A stretch of DNA of 51,084 bases, taken from the NCBI GenBank assembly GCA_009602725.1, contig WELB01000056.1, positions 30,313 to 81,396 on the forward strand, given 5' to 3'. A program made the translations under genes and the position numbers. The notes beneath the pieces are model-generated. The model searched no databases, was not told where the DNA came from, and saw only the letters and a program-made list of their open reading frames with translations. The stretch's first letter is position 1, and the number at the start of each line of letters is the position of its first letter. The stretch comes from Spirogloea muscicola. Taxonomy: Eukaryota; Streptophyta; Zygnematophyceae; Spirogloeales; Spirogloeaceae. Below, piece after piece: positions 36,451 to 48,034 of this stretch.

Positions 36451-37221
36451 CGCCGCCGCCGCGGCGGCGCGCGGCGCGAGCGCCATGGCGCGGCTGCGCT
36501 GCGGCTCTGGCCCGCAATGGCTGTGGCGAGGAGCTCCCGCAGGAGGGGAAGGCTCGGAGGGGGGCGGAGGAGAGGGGGGAGCCGCCGAAAAGGCAGCGGG
36601 GAGGTCAGCCTATGTAGTGTCAGGCGGGGAGGGAGGCCACGCTAGCGCAGTGGTCTAGCCTCAAAAGCGAGAGGCTTATAGTGACGTATGATAAGGTTAT
36701 GGAGAGAGCCTCCTGGCTGCGAGGGGAGGGGCCAAGGATCCCACTCAGAACCGCACGATGGGATTGATCGAGGGCTATAAAATCTGCCTTTCTATGGACG
36801 GTCCTGATCACCATCCGACGGCTCTTATCCTCTGCGACGGAGCATCCGGGGACCTCTGATCGACGGCGTCTGCTTCGTCCCACTGCGCCCGTTATTACGC
36901 GCTTGTTCGATCAACACAAGCAACTTGTCTTGCTCTGAGATATAAGTCGTGCTCTTATTCTCAGTGTGTTAAGCCGCTCTGCTGAGCCCTACACAACACA
37001 TTGTTACAGAGACCATCCAAGGAGTGCGCTACTGCCAACCAAGCTCCGTGCTGCAATTCTGACAGTAACTAGTTTCTGAGTTAGTTCTAGCTTCTTGTGT
37101 GGAACATTGTTTAGCAATATGTGCAATGTGAGACGAGCAATTGCATGTCTGCCATTCCAGTGTTAGCATAACAATCTGAGCACTGCAGCAGTGCCATCAA
37201 GGAAGCGGGCGAGTAAAAATC
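36451..37221. other. Spacer between TRRAP 5' side and beta-COP 3' end
   Basis: The left edge is CGCC-rich. It contains two opposed ATGs (36484 +, 36486 -) opening short Ala/Arg-rich frames into or away from the gap, which cannot be judged. A TATAAAA lies at 36776-36782 on + with no gene after it. A minus-strand TGTAA (37004-37008), about 215 bases past the beta-COP stop, may be its poly(A) signal. Confidence 0.45.
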
Positions 37222-40200
37222 CTAACCCTTTTGCTTCAGAGTGATCTTGTCCCCAAGACTGAGAGCTATGCCTTGAGTCTTGCTGCGTATTCTGATGTAA
37301 CCCCCGAGCTTCCCATCAGGCTGCTTCTCGATGCTGATGTTTACCAATGCATCTTCCCCAAAGACGCTCTTGGCGTACAAATTGGCAGCCAGGTAGCCGC
37401 AGTCTCCAGCCAGTTGCGACCTGAAATTGCGTTTGAAAAGGAAATGAGCCGGCGCTTGGATGGCACACCATTCTATGTCAATCTCACGTGAATGTCAGGC
37501 AAATGCACCATACAATTCCAGCTCAAGGATGGTGGTAGAGATCTATTGTCTATACGCATTCTCTGGCTTGCTTTAACACAAAAAACAACACTGGAGACTC
37601 AGAGGGTGCAGAGACTAACGGCGGTGTCAAGCACTTCATGTTGGTCGATGTCACAATGTGCTCCAAGAATTGAGATACCTCGGTGATTTGAGTATTCACA
37701 GCCACCTGCCATCCTTACGATTACATCAGCCCAAGCATGGAGAGGTGTAGGCCACAGCCCACTTTACTTAGCGCCAAGCTCCATGAAGCAGAAGCACAGC
37801 GCAGCCAGCTTATTACCTTGTTCTCCCACTCAAACTCCGCCCACATGTTGCGGAAAGCCACGTCCGCGCAGGTGGCAGGAGAGATGTAGTCCATAATATC
37901 AATATGGATGTCATTCAAGACAACCACGTTCCGGTCTAGCACACTCGTTGTCTCGTACACAATGTTGCCAAAGATGACACCAGTTTCAGTAGAAGAGACC
38001 TTAATATTTGCCCGGATCTGCTTGCTTGCCTCCGGTCCAAGTGTGTAATTCTGCACAATGAGCAACATGCCAAAGCCTCTCAGAAGTAGTGAAAATTGAT
38101 AAAATCACTATCGCAACGTGCTGTAATACCTCCATAAACAGGCAGATCCGGTACGTATTTGTGATGAGCTCAACCGCCAGTCCGTCAAGGCCCGCATGAG
38201 AGGGAAGGCTGCTGCTGATGCTGAAAACGGCTGTAAGTGCCAGCTATGTCTCCCTCACATGCGACAGAGCTAGCTTTCCTAGTCCGAAGGGCCTCATGCA
38301 AGGCATTCAACCATTGAAGCTTCTACGTCAACTCACTTGAGGCCGCTCAACTAGCTTGAGATCTCCCATTGTGGCCAACTCCAGGCAGAGGTTTTGCAAA
38401 GTCTCAGTCGTACGATTCACCACAGTCACATCCAAGACAATATCGTACTGGTGGACTGTGACGTATGCCTCAGCATAAACCGGGTCGCTGCAAGGACACG
38501 AGCATAGGATTAGCAGGTGCTGGCTGCACAGCGGAAGACAACTGACCAACAGAGTAAAGGGGTGCTGGAAGAGCAACAATCGAAGGCTGGAGGCTAAGTA
38601 ACACCTACATACTTATTTCTCTGTGCAAGCAACTTCTCAAGCAGTGCATGTAGATGATGTGCTAAAGAGCTGCATGTCTTCACAAACCTGAAGCCAGTAA
38701 GCTGAAGAACCCTGTTCAGCTTCCGCGTGTTGTCGCTGTCCTTGGTGAACTCTCCGGTCGCCCTCTTGAGATCGTTCTGGACCTCATCTTCCAGCTCTAA
38801 TTGGCTCATACCCTGACAAGACCATACATTATTCATTGCCATTAAGTATGGAATGGACAAACTGGAGAAAAGTCGGAGGCCAGAAGTCAGCTGACAATCA
38901 TTGCACTTGACCACAATAGAAGCCTTACCTTACGGCTCTTCAGGTGGTAAAAGTCAATGAGGTCGTCGGGCTGAGCATTGGACACCTGTGACTTTGCCTT
39001 GTTCTCCTCCACTTCACGATGCTGGCAAAGCAAGTTTCAAGAGAGCTCTTAACACCAGCCTCTCTCATTTAAGCCATGCTGAGTGCTCAATGATGGCAAA
39101 GGACATTACTAACAAATGCACAAGTAGGACGCCTGGATACTTGTGTACTTGAATGAGCGGTAATCAGCACTACCTGCTTGTCAGCGATCATTTCAGCGAA
39201 GGCCTGGCGGCAGTAGCTCAGCCAGACTTTCCGCATGACGTCGGCAGGGCTGGCAAGTATGCGTATGCACAATGATATCCTCTCCACAGAGTCGTCATCT
39301 ATCGGGTGGGGAAGGGCAGAAGATTGGCCCAGTCGTAGGATGGAGACTAGATAAAGCATGACCTCAGCTGTGACCTGAGTTGGCACACAGCATCATGCAG
39401 AATCAAGTTAAGTCTCAGGATTAGCATGCCGTGCAACTCTGCAGACAAGGTACCTGCTGACTTCTAGTGATCCATCTTAAGCATACACACCATCACTTGA
39501 CCTTGCAAGACATGGGATGTCCTGTGCTACACATATATAACAAAATGCGTTGAATTCTGTGCTGCAGTATTGTGCTGATTTGTGCTGCAAATGCTTTTGG
39601 CAATGCTGTATCTGCTAAAGCATGCAGGCAATACCTGATTCGTGTTGACCTTATCCTCAGGCTGCACTTCTGCAAGCCTCAAGACAAGCTTGGTGAGCGT
39701 GGTTGCTGTCACCGAGCCTAGGAAAAAGTCCCCTGTCAGAAGCAAGGCTCGAAGATTGGCACTGCTTCCCGCGCTTGCCACCACTGTTGGTGCAGCTACG
39801 GCAATCTCCACAGCAGCACTCTGCAAAGCACAGCCCCAAGAGCAAGTCAGGATACCGAATAAATCGCAATTGCAACATTGGAGCTGTTTCAGGAATTCTC
39901 ACACTCCACCTTTTTAAAGTGTCACTATGAGCATGTTTATGGTAGCCTCCAGTGGATGATGAACCCTTTGTTTGATGTTGGAGATTGCCCATAAGCAGGC
40001 CCTCTGCCATGCACTCAACAACAAGAGGTCTTGCAAGCAACACTAGCTTCATTCAGCTCAGGAGCTGCTCACCTGCGTGGCATATGTGCCATCGGCCAAG
40101 ATTGCGGGTCTCTTAGATGTCACCACTGGAGCAGGCACAGCTGTCACGCCCGGTGCAGCACCAGCTGGCTTCCCTGCAGATTCCTCTTGTACCTCCTCCG

Positions 40201-43028
40201 CTGCTACAAAGAAAGGTAGATCCCCAAGGGACTGCAGGAGTGACATTCAGATTCAGATACATATATGTTGATATGTAATACAATATACTTATATAATTCG
40301 TAGGCTTGCACATGAAGTCTGTGCTGTCAAGGGCTGAACAAGTCACCTGCTTCACGGTCCCAATGCCTTGCTCGACTTCTGTCCTGCTCTGGCAGTACTC
40401 TCCAATAATCCAAAGTGCACAGGAGCAGACTCGAGAGGATCGAATTTGATAGAACGTATCCAGCAGCCTCGTCATGATAGATTCTCTCAGTTTCGGGTTG
40501 GTTTCAATAATTTCTCGGACGAAGAACACCACATCAAGGGCTGATGCTGTATTCTGCACACATGACATAGACAGCTGAGTAGCCTGTGGCGTCCTGTACC
40601 TAACTTTTACTATTACGACATTCTTTTTCTGCCACATGCAAAATGATTGTGACACTTCTATCCTTGTGTGAATCTTTTGGTTTAGCATAGAACACCTCAA
40701 ACTTGTCAGGATACAACATCATTTGAATCTTGAAGCAAGGAAGCCAAGGCGATACCGTGTCACCCAAGAAGTCCATGAGGAGGTGTACCACACTACTGGC
40801 CACATCAGGAAACTTGATTGCGCACGAGTGGATTGCCTGCAGGAGTGTGAAGAGTGAGTGAGCTGCGCAATATCAACGAGAAATGACATAGGGTAGGAAG
40901 TCATGACATACCCGCAAGCATGTACATAAGTGCAGTCACACTGCCTAGCATAGGAAGCAGAAGCTACTCTAAACAGCTGTTATGAGTAGCAGATGCTTGA
41001 TGCCATTAAGGGTCTGACACTTTGTAGTTCCTCGGATTTATGCGTGTATGGCACCTCCAGACGAAGCCAGCGCTGTTCTCACCTGCACGAGCATCTGGCG
41101 GTACTCCCCGTTCTTTTCAAGTTCCTTATTCTGGGTCTTGACAACCTCCTTCTTCAATGTCAATACCACTTCATCAATATTCCTAGGAGTTATTAAGTCC
41201 AAGGCAATATCAAGAGTTTTCCGCCGGATGTCCATGTTGGGGCTCGATAATGCCCTCAATACATCCATAATCATCTCCACCATCACCTCCCTGTGATGTG
41301 ATTTCAGCTCCTGCAACAAAGAAACACAGGAGCAAGATCTCAGTTCAAATATCTGCTCCTTAAACCCGACTTTATGCCTGTGTCTCTGGCTAGCATCCCA
41401 GACATTAGCTATAATCAACAGAATGATGGCTGGTGAAAAGGCTGCGGCATTTGTCCTCAGCAGAAAGGTATAAAACTGTAGAAAGTGGAAGCTGCACTCA
41501 CTTGCAGTCGATCCAGGACAATGAGCTTGACATTGTTGTCACTTTGGGACAGTAATAGCTGGCAGTAGCAATTTGCTGCTGCACGGACAGCTGTGGGTGC
41601 TGAAGACAAGGTGACCAGCGTCCCGGCACACTCATACACGACAGCGGCTGATGACGAACCAAGGAGCGAGAGAATAATTTTGATGTACTTGCCCTTTTCG
41701 GAGGGGGTGGTTCTGCAAACCTGGACAGCAATAGTAACCATGTGAAATGTAAGCTTAAAAGTCTAAAGGATATGATAGAAGGAAGTGTTCGATGTGACTC
41801 ATCCAGCAGCGAAGTGGCACATAGGGCAGATACTCTTGGGCCCACCTTCTTCACAAGCTCAAGAACAACCATCTGCAGAATGTCACCCCACAGTGGGACA
41901 TTGTCCAGGTTGTTGAGGAGATAGTGCACTGCGTGCTCCTGGAGCCAAGATCGGAAGACGATTGGAAAGTATTTTCAGAAGAAACTGGCAGTAAATTGTC
42001 AAGAAAGTTGCTCGGTCTGTTAATCCGGTTGTGTTGACCTGACCTGCCCTGACTTGCTATATTGTTTTGAAGCTGGTTGCGATGTACTGCAGTGAGTTGC
42101 CAGAAGCACAGGCGAGGCAAACTCTATCCTGGACTTCATGGCTGGCTGGAAGACAAAGACTTACATGCGCGCAATTGTACAGCATCAGGAAGGCATTCCT
42201 CTTGGCTGATAAATCCTGCTCCGAGCTCAAGAACTTCTCGATCATCTCCGGCGCATCGACCAGCAGGTGCTCCCCCTGGGGCAGCTTGTAGATGGACATA
42301 ATCGCCAGAACAGCATTCCTCCTCACGAATGCGTTGCGGTGCTCCAGGTTGTCGAGGATCGAGGGCACCAGAGGCTCAATAAGCTCCGCTTCCTGCCGCA
42401 AGCCACTCTCCACGATCAGCAGGCCACATTTGCAGCTGCGGCGTGCTCACATGCATCTACAATGAAGAGCTTGCACATCATTGACAATCAAGCAGGAGCC
42501 GCCTGCTGTAGAAATAGGTGTGAGTATCCTGCACGCATTCGTGATTACCATTCTCAATGGTGTATATCTCAATGATGCTATCAACTTGCACAATCAACTT
42601 GCAGGGCCTGTTAGGCTGCAGGGGTCTTGCAGGGGTCTGGCAGCAGGAGGACTCGCCTGGAGCCGGCACAGGAACCGGAGTGTGCCGCCGCGGATGTACT
42701 CGTTCGGGTGCTGGAGGTTGTTGCGGAGGTTCTGGCAGATGAGGATCATCTCCGGCAGGATCTTGCCCTGGGCGTCGGTCTTGTCGATGATCTCCAAATA
42801 CAGCAGCAGGAGCTTCTGGACAGTATGGTCCTCGGACGGCAGGACGTAGCGCACGATGGTGATGAAGAGTGTCGGGAGGTGCTCGCCGTTGAGCAGCAGC
42901 ATGATGGCCTTCTTCATTGCCTCCTGCTTGCGCTCGTTGTCGCTGCCCTCCAGCGCCTCCTTGATCTCGTTGGCCAGCGCCGGCGTGCCCTTGTCGAAGT
43001 GCACCAGCAGCGTCGACGTCTTCTCCAT
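37222..43028 (-). CDS. COPB: Coatomer subunit beta (beta-COP)
   Basis: Subunit of the COPI coat that forms Golgi-to-ER and intra-Golgi transport vesicles. Sixteen exons in order: 43028-42657, 42392-42165, 41938-41846, 41720-41502, 41310-41083, 40836-40756, 40553-40347, 40231-40073, 39820-39635, 39374-39174, 39021-38929, 38812-38688, 38487-38337, 38050-37817, 37705-37620, 37420-37222. They total 2862 nt, 953 aa; Arabidopsis beta-COP is about 948. It starts [20 protein letters not shown]. The adaptin-like HEAT trunk includes [18 protein letters not shown] and [20 protein letters not shown]. After a variable Ala/Pro linker (about residues 500-530) come the beta C-terminal domain and the appendage, with [36 protein letters not shown] and the end [16 protein letters not shown]. 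Every intron phase closes. Intron 1 is GC-AG; the others are GT-AG. The gene is divergent from NFU. Confidence 0.97.
42393..42656 (-). other. COPB: GC-AG intron 1 of beta-COP
   Basis: The donor is CAG|GCGAGT and the acceptor CGGCAG|GAA, phase 0. It joins TLRFLCRLQ to [15 protein letters not shown]. The join keeps the family alignment gapless, and no GT within reach does so. Confidence 0.85.
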
Positions 43029-43897
43029 GGCGTCGTCCCCGCGGCCTCCGCCGCCGCTACCGGCTCGCGCTCAAGGCCCCGCCGTCCTTGCCGCCCCGCG
43101 GCAGCTCATGTGTGGCGAGAGCCGGGGCCTGCCGCCTGCGCCGAGACGCCGCGCCACGGTCCTGGCTGCGGATCCGTCGGCGGCGGCGGCGGGGACATGC
43201 GAGGCTCTCAAGCTCTCAGTAACCCCGCGACGGCGGAGGCGGCGACGGCGGCGGCGGCTCTCGCGCCGCGAATGGCGCCGGGCAGCGCAGCCCGACCAGG
43301 GTTAGGTCTCCGGTGTGTTCCGCGCCTCCTCCCTCCTCCTTCCCTCCCCCGAGGCAGACCAAAGTTGTTACCAGCGCCTCGCCCGGGCCCTCCTCGGACA
43401 CCCCCCTACTTTCCCTCCTAACTCATCTTCACAGTTAACCGAGGTCATCACCGCATGTTGTTGATTCGGTGGTCGAATGTACAGCGGTCCTAGGCCCCTC
43501 ACGGCTATCCCCATAAGCGTGCCCCAAGGTTGCTCATACTCCCTTATCCTGCGTCATTAATCTCTTGGCTGGGCTGACATGAAGTTACCTGAAGAAATCC
43601 TAACAGAGTGATTAAGTGACTATTAGCGATAAAGACGCGGGGGGCCATCACATGCCAATGCCAGGAGTCGGCAACCCCACCTTCTCGATTCTCATCCGCG
43701 TCGCGAGACGACACCTATTCCGTCTTTCAAATAACATAATACCTGACTTCTGGACAAAGGTCATACCAGGCCGTTGGACTTCGTGATTCCGCCGCTCGAA
43801 GACCGGCGGGAGCGGGGATGCCTGATCGGGGATAGCAGCCCCGCCCGAGGCCATTTCCATTGGCCGCACGGATCGACCAGCCTTGGCCAGCGCCGCG

Positions 43898-43933
<36 letters not shown>

Positions 43934-44012
43934 ATGGCGGCCCTGCCAGCGCCTCCAGGTGAGGCTTGCCGGACCGCTTAATCGTCAATCTAAGCATTGA
44001 GTGCAGGCCGCC
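43029..44012. promoter_or_regulatory. Divergent promoter region between beta-COP and NFU
   Basis: The two start codons face away from each other across 984 bases. The beta-COP side is GC-rich to about 43420. The middle, to about 43780, is of average composition. The NFU side holds a (CCG)n run and ends GCAGGCCGCCATGG, a strong plant/algal start context. No clear TATA box was seen. A 95-codon minus-strand frame (43648-43935) is open but unrecognised. Confidence 0.5.
43898..43932 (+). repeat. (CCG)n microsatellite in the beta-COP/NFU divergent promoter
   Basis: About 11 near-perfect GCC triplets lie about 80 bases before the NFU start codon, probably in its 5' UTR or core promoter. Translated on the minus strand they give polyalanine in an unsupported frame. 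Confidence 0.8.
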
Positions 44013-47000
44013 ATGGCTCTGCTCCAGCTCTGTAACTCCGGCCGATTTGGCCAGAGCGAGCAGGCGCGACAGGCGCCAGTACTATCTGCAATGGTAGTTC
44101 AGCTTGCTTTGAAGGAGACGTAGTAGCCGCAGGTGTATAGAGGAGAGCTTAGCCTAAATGTTGCACTAATTGGGGTAAGATGTGAAGACATCAGCCGCCG
44201 AGTAGCTCTCCCTCAGCCTACACAGGCCTTTGCTCCTCCTATCAGCCATGGCCTGGCCACTCGGAAGGTACTGATTGTGCGCATTGCCTGTGATGCAGCT
44301 GTTACCGGCGCCAGTTCTCGCTTGATGACAGTTTCCAGCTGCGAGACTGAGTCAAGAATAAGCACGTCATTGAGGACAAAGAATCAGGTGAGTTGCTCAC
44401 AAGCGAATGCGCGAGCTGAATCATATCTCCACAGGAGCAAGATCGTAGATAATTGCAGTCCTCTGGGTTGTCATGGCACATATTCTCTATCTGAGTTGCA
44501 ATTCTAGTTGATGGCATGAACCTCTTGCTAGTGTACATTCGACAGCTTTAAGTGACCAGCTTCCTCACCTAGACTGTTCTGGCTGGCACGCAGATATCTA
44601 CCACTGGCTTGTCCGCACCTATCAAGTCCCTGCCTCGAGAGCGTCTGGAAGTTGTGAGTTGCAACTCTGTCCTCCATAACTTCTTAAGAACACCGGCTAC
44701 AGACAAGTGATTGCTTCTCTTTGCAGTAGCAGTTGAGCCAATTGCCGAGTCCCCAATTGCTGCCGCACCACAGCAGTCATTTGACAGTTGCACGCGCAGA
44801 CTTTGCTCCTCTTTGGGCTTTGGGGCGCAACTGATTCTCCTTTTGTGCTTGTTGCAGCTTGCACCTGGGCCTACACCCACACACTCAGCAAGGAGGTACG
44901 ACGCCTCCACTTGTACTCAGGTTCCCTTTCCGTATCTTAAACTTCAGCATCATCCTCTATCCAGCAGTTTGGCTTGCCAGACCCTGAGAACTATGGCTCA
45001 ACATAGCAGAAACAGGTTCTCTTGCAACCTGTATCTGCTGTGCAACCTCTTGGCTGTAATTAAAGTCATATATTGCAAATGTCCACTGAATATACAGAAT
45101 AGACGAGCACATGTCACTGGTGTCTCAGATTGGTGCTGCAATGCTTTTTACATAGCTCAACGACAAGCTCAAAGCTCCAATGTGACAATGGCAATGCCCT
45201 ATTTCCCATGCCGGCTTGTGTCATGCAGGCTGTACATCCAGGTCATGAAAACTGGAAGCAGCGGAATCAGTACAGAGCAGATGGAAAAGTTGCAGTCTTT
45301 AGGAGGAGTGGTTACAGATGATGCTGTGCCCGAAGGTCATCAAGGGCTCCACGGTTTTCTATATGGCGACAATGGGGCAGGTTGGCCTATGGCTGATCTG
45401 GTGCTGTTGCCTGTCAAAGAAAGCACCTGATGCATCTCCTGGCCATGATTAGTCGGGTAATGCTGGTCTTGCCCTATGTGCAGATGTTCATGATGCACCG
45501 ACTTCCACCTACCAAGCAGAATCTGGTCAGGATGACGGGTCTACTGTGATGTTGTTCTCCAACTATGTAGACCCAAGGTAACCTTTCGGATATACTTTGG
45601 CACATCTTCCTATTGGAAATGGAGAGTGGATGTGTTTACCGTTCACAGGGTTGGAGTTTGTGCAGCCAAGCATGTCCTGCTCTTGTCTAACTTGGAGAGG
45701 ATGTAGATTCTTTCATTTTCTAGACATTTTCAGCAAACTTACACACCATAGTGAGGCTACATATTGAAACTGTTGTATCTCATGTCTGCAGATGCTAGGC
45801 ATATCATAAGTTGATGTCAGATTCTGTGCTATGCAACATGAATTTCGTTGACATGACTGTGCAGGGACGGGATCAAATTTGCTGGGGTGTACGCAATATA
45901 TGCTGAGGATGGTGCATTGCAGTATATTGGTTACTCCAGAAATGTCATTCTTACTATGAAGGTCAGTACCAGGACGGTGACCATGGTTCTTTTCTGCACA
46001 GGTTGATCATGTATACTTCACCAGTCATCCATGTGGACTTAACCACAGTGTCAGCCAAAATATGTTGTGTGCAGCCATGCTTGCAGTGAAACTTTTTGAC
46101 ATCCTAGTAATTGTGCAGGCTCATCGGAGTAGAGTTGGAGCTGCCAGATGCTCGGCAGTTCGTGTCAAGATGTACACCGAGGCAGCCATGGTCACCCGAG
46201 CTAGACTGCAAGAGGAATGTGAGCTCTGGCTTGCACAAACTGCTCCACCACCAGGAAACAGTACTGATCGGTGAGGAGCGTCCTAAGTCTCTTAACCTAG
46301 ACTTTTAAACCCTAAACCCCGGTAACGATGTGAAATCCTGCTTGGGGTCACATTGTTGCGACAGCTTCTTCCTTGGACCAAGTTCTAGTACTGTGGACGC
46401 AATGGAAGGATTTTCACATGGTATTGAAGGCTGTCAATACTGCTCAATGCAGGGCTTTGTGGGAGGGGACAGCAGGCACTGCGGCAGCCTACATGACAGA
46501 GGAGGACAAGGCGGCTTATGAAGAGAAGAAGCTAAAGATGAGGAAGGCCATGGGGGAAAATCTGTATGATGATGTAGAAGGGGAGACAGAGGACTCTAAG
46601 ACACGCCGTCTTCGGCTCCTGCAGGTCAATCGTCTCAGACCCTTGCTTACTTACCTTTTATGCATAAGTCAAGTCAAATAGAAATTGGTGGCATCCCCTT
46701 GCTTTTGCAGTGACCCTTGAAGCCTCTTACGAGATTTATCAGTTGGTGGGCAGCGAGCATGGAGTACACAGCTGACTGCTTCAGAATAAGTGTGGAATCC
46801 ATTGAAGTCTAGCAATTGATAGGTGGAAGTGTCAGGCAACTTTTTGTGTCGCAGTCGGACTACAGGCTTAGCTAGACATCCGGTTAGAGAGCTTTCTGTC
46901 AATGGGCATCAATATGCTTGTGCAGGCAGTAGAGGGCGATGATTGGAGCAGCGTGATTGATGGCCAAACAACAGAAATGCTGCACGAACAAGAGCCTACC

Positions 47001-48034
47001 ACTTCTGCGCAGACAGGCAGCTCTGTCACAGATGCAGCTGCCGCAGTCCCTGGACAGATTATCAGCCCGTTTGCGAGGCCTGGAGGGCCCTTGATGGGCA
47101 GTCAGGAGTCTGCTGCTGAGCTGGAATTGACAGTTGCCAACGTGGATATGGTCTTGAATGATGTGCGGCCTTATTTGATTGCGGACGGAGGCAATGTTGA
47201 GGTTGTTGGGGTGGAGGATGGCATTGTGGCACTCCGCTTGCAAGGTGTGTACCGTTCAATCAGTAACTTGTTGCACCAAGCGGCCCCCATTGTTATGCAC
47301 CCCTTTTTTGTTTATTTCTTTCTCTTTGATTGGGTCCTGCCAGCCAATTTGCCACAACTGGGTAGCTTTGCGATCTTGCAAATGCTTATTACTCTGGGTT
47401 ATGTTCTTGAATATTTCGAGCAAGAGTGTTATTCTATACTGCAGATTGTTTCAGCACACTAGTGAGTCCTTCATTGTTAACCACTGGAGCTTTCCCCCGC
47501 CCTAAAAGGACGTTTCACTTGCAGGAGCATGCGGTACATGCCCAAGCAGCACATCGACTATGAAGATGGGCATCGAGAGAGCCCTTCAGGCCAAGTTTCA
47601 AAGCTCCTTAAGGGAGGTGGTGCAGGTGGACAAGATAGACTTGGGAGCTACAGTAGAGGTGAGACAGTCAATCTTGCCTTCCCAAGGTTCAGGTCACAGG
47701 GTGTTGAACCACACGCGTAAGTGGTCATGGTGGCGCCACCGAACGCAGGGCCTCCTGATTCTTCTACTTGTGGATGTTGAAAGACAGGCGTGCAAGTCAT
47801 GTCTTCTTCTTGACATCCTTCTTCATGCTTGCTCAGAGTCTGGACGCATTTCTGGAAGGCTTGCGGCCCGCTATCACAAACTATGGGGGGAGTGTTGAGG
47901 TTGTAAGTGTGGACAGGGTCAAGGGTGCGTGCCTCATTGACTTTAAGGGCCCAGCTCCAATCAGCATGGGCATTCAAGCTGCCGTCAGGGACAAATTCCC
48001 TGACATGCGGACTGTGAATCTTGTTAGTCCTTAA
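44013..48034 (+). CDS. NFU: NifU-like (NFU) iron-sulfur scaffold protein with an N-terminal GIY-YIG-like domain, probably plastid
   Basis: NFU proteins receive Fe-S clusters and pass them to apoproteins; in plants the two-NFU-domain forms are plastidic. Thirteen exons: 44013-44093, 44246-44267, 44299-44387, 44573-44653, 44858-44895, 45229-45380, 45484-45577, 45865-45961, 46119-46270, 46453-46624, 46926-47244, 47525-47658, 47837-48034; 1629 nt, 542 aa, all phases closing. Residues 1-90 are Ser/Thr/Ala-rich like a transit peptide. Residues about 187-268 match the N-terminal domain of plant GRXS16: GVYAIYAEDGALQYIGYSRN, then AHRSRVGAARCSAVRVK, ending APPPGN. A charged linker follows (YMTEEDKAAYEEKKLKMRKA). 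NFU domain 1 (about 394-477) has DVRPYLIADGGNVEVV and the cluster motif Cys435-G-T-Cys438 (GACGTCPSSTSTMKMG). NFU domain 2 (478-542) lacks cysteines, as in plastid NFU1-3. Exons 1-5 rest on splice sites and phase only. The first exon could differ; the fusion itself cannot be explained by a frame error. Confidence 0.9.
46303..46320 (+). repeat. Short CCCTAAA telomere-like tract in an NFU intron
   Basis: TTTTAAACCCTAAACCCC contains two CCCTAAA-like units, just after the exon ending PPPGNSTD. It is short enough to occur by chance, but it shares orientation with the two longer intronic tracts in the window. Confidence 0.45.

Noticed and set aside
35227-36645. Apparent frames of 370-419 codons spanning the gap
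   Set aside because: They consist almost wholly of N and carry no information.
36641-36700. tRNA- or SINE-like stretch with an A-box match (TAGCGCAGTGG) and two possible stems (GCTAG/CTAGC and GCCTC/GAGGC)
   Set aside because: The second loop would have eight bases, no acceptor stem pairs, and no B box (GGTTCRANNC) follows at the right distance.
38161-38240. Open stretch between beta-COP exons 13 and 14 (minus strand, [18 protein letters not shown])
   Set aside because: Joining ERPQ directly to [12 protein letters not shown] matches the family exactly, so this is intron sequence.
43648-43935. 95-codon minus-strand frame starting with polyalanine and containing VFERRNHEVQ
   Set aside because: It begins in the (CCG)n repeat, has no recognisable domain and lies in the divergent promoter. 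It could be a small gene, but nothing supports it.
44727-44857. Possible extra NFU exon encoding AVEPIAESPIAAAPQQSF
   Set aside because: From the GTGAGT donor at 44654, the acceptor at 44726 gives an in-frame stop. Skipping to the acceptor at 44857 keeps phase 0 on both sides.
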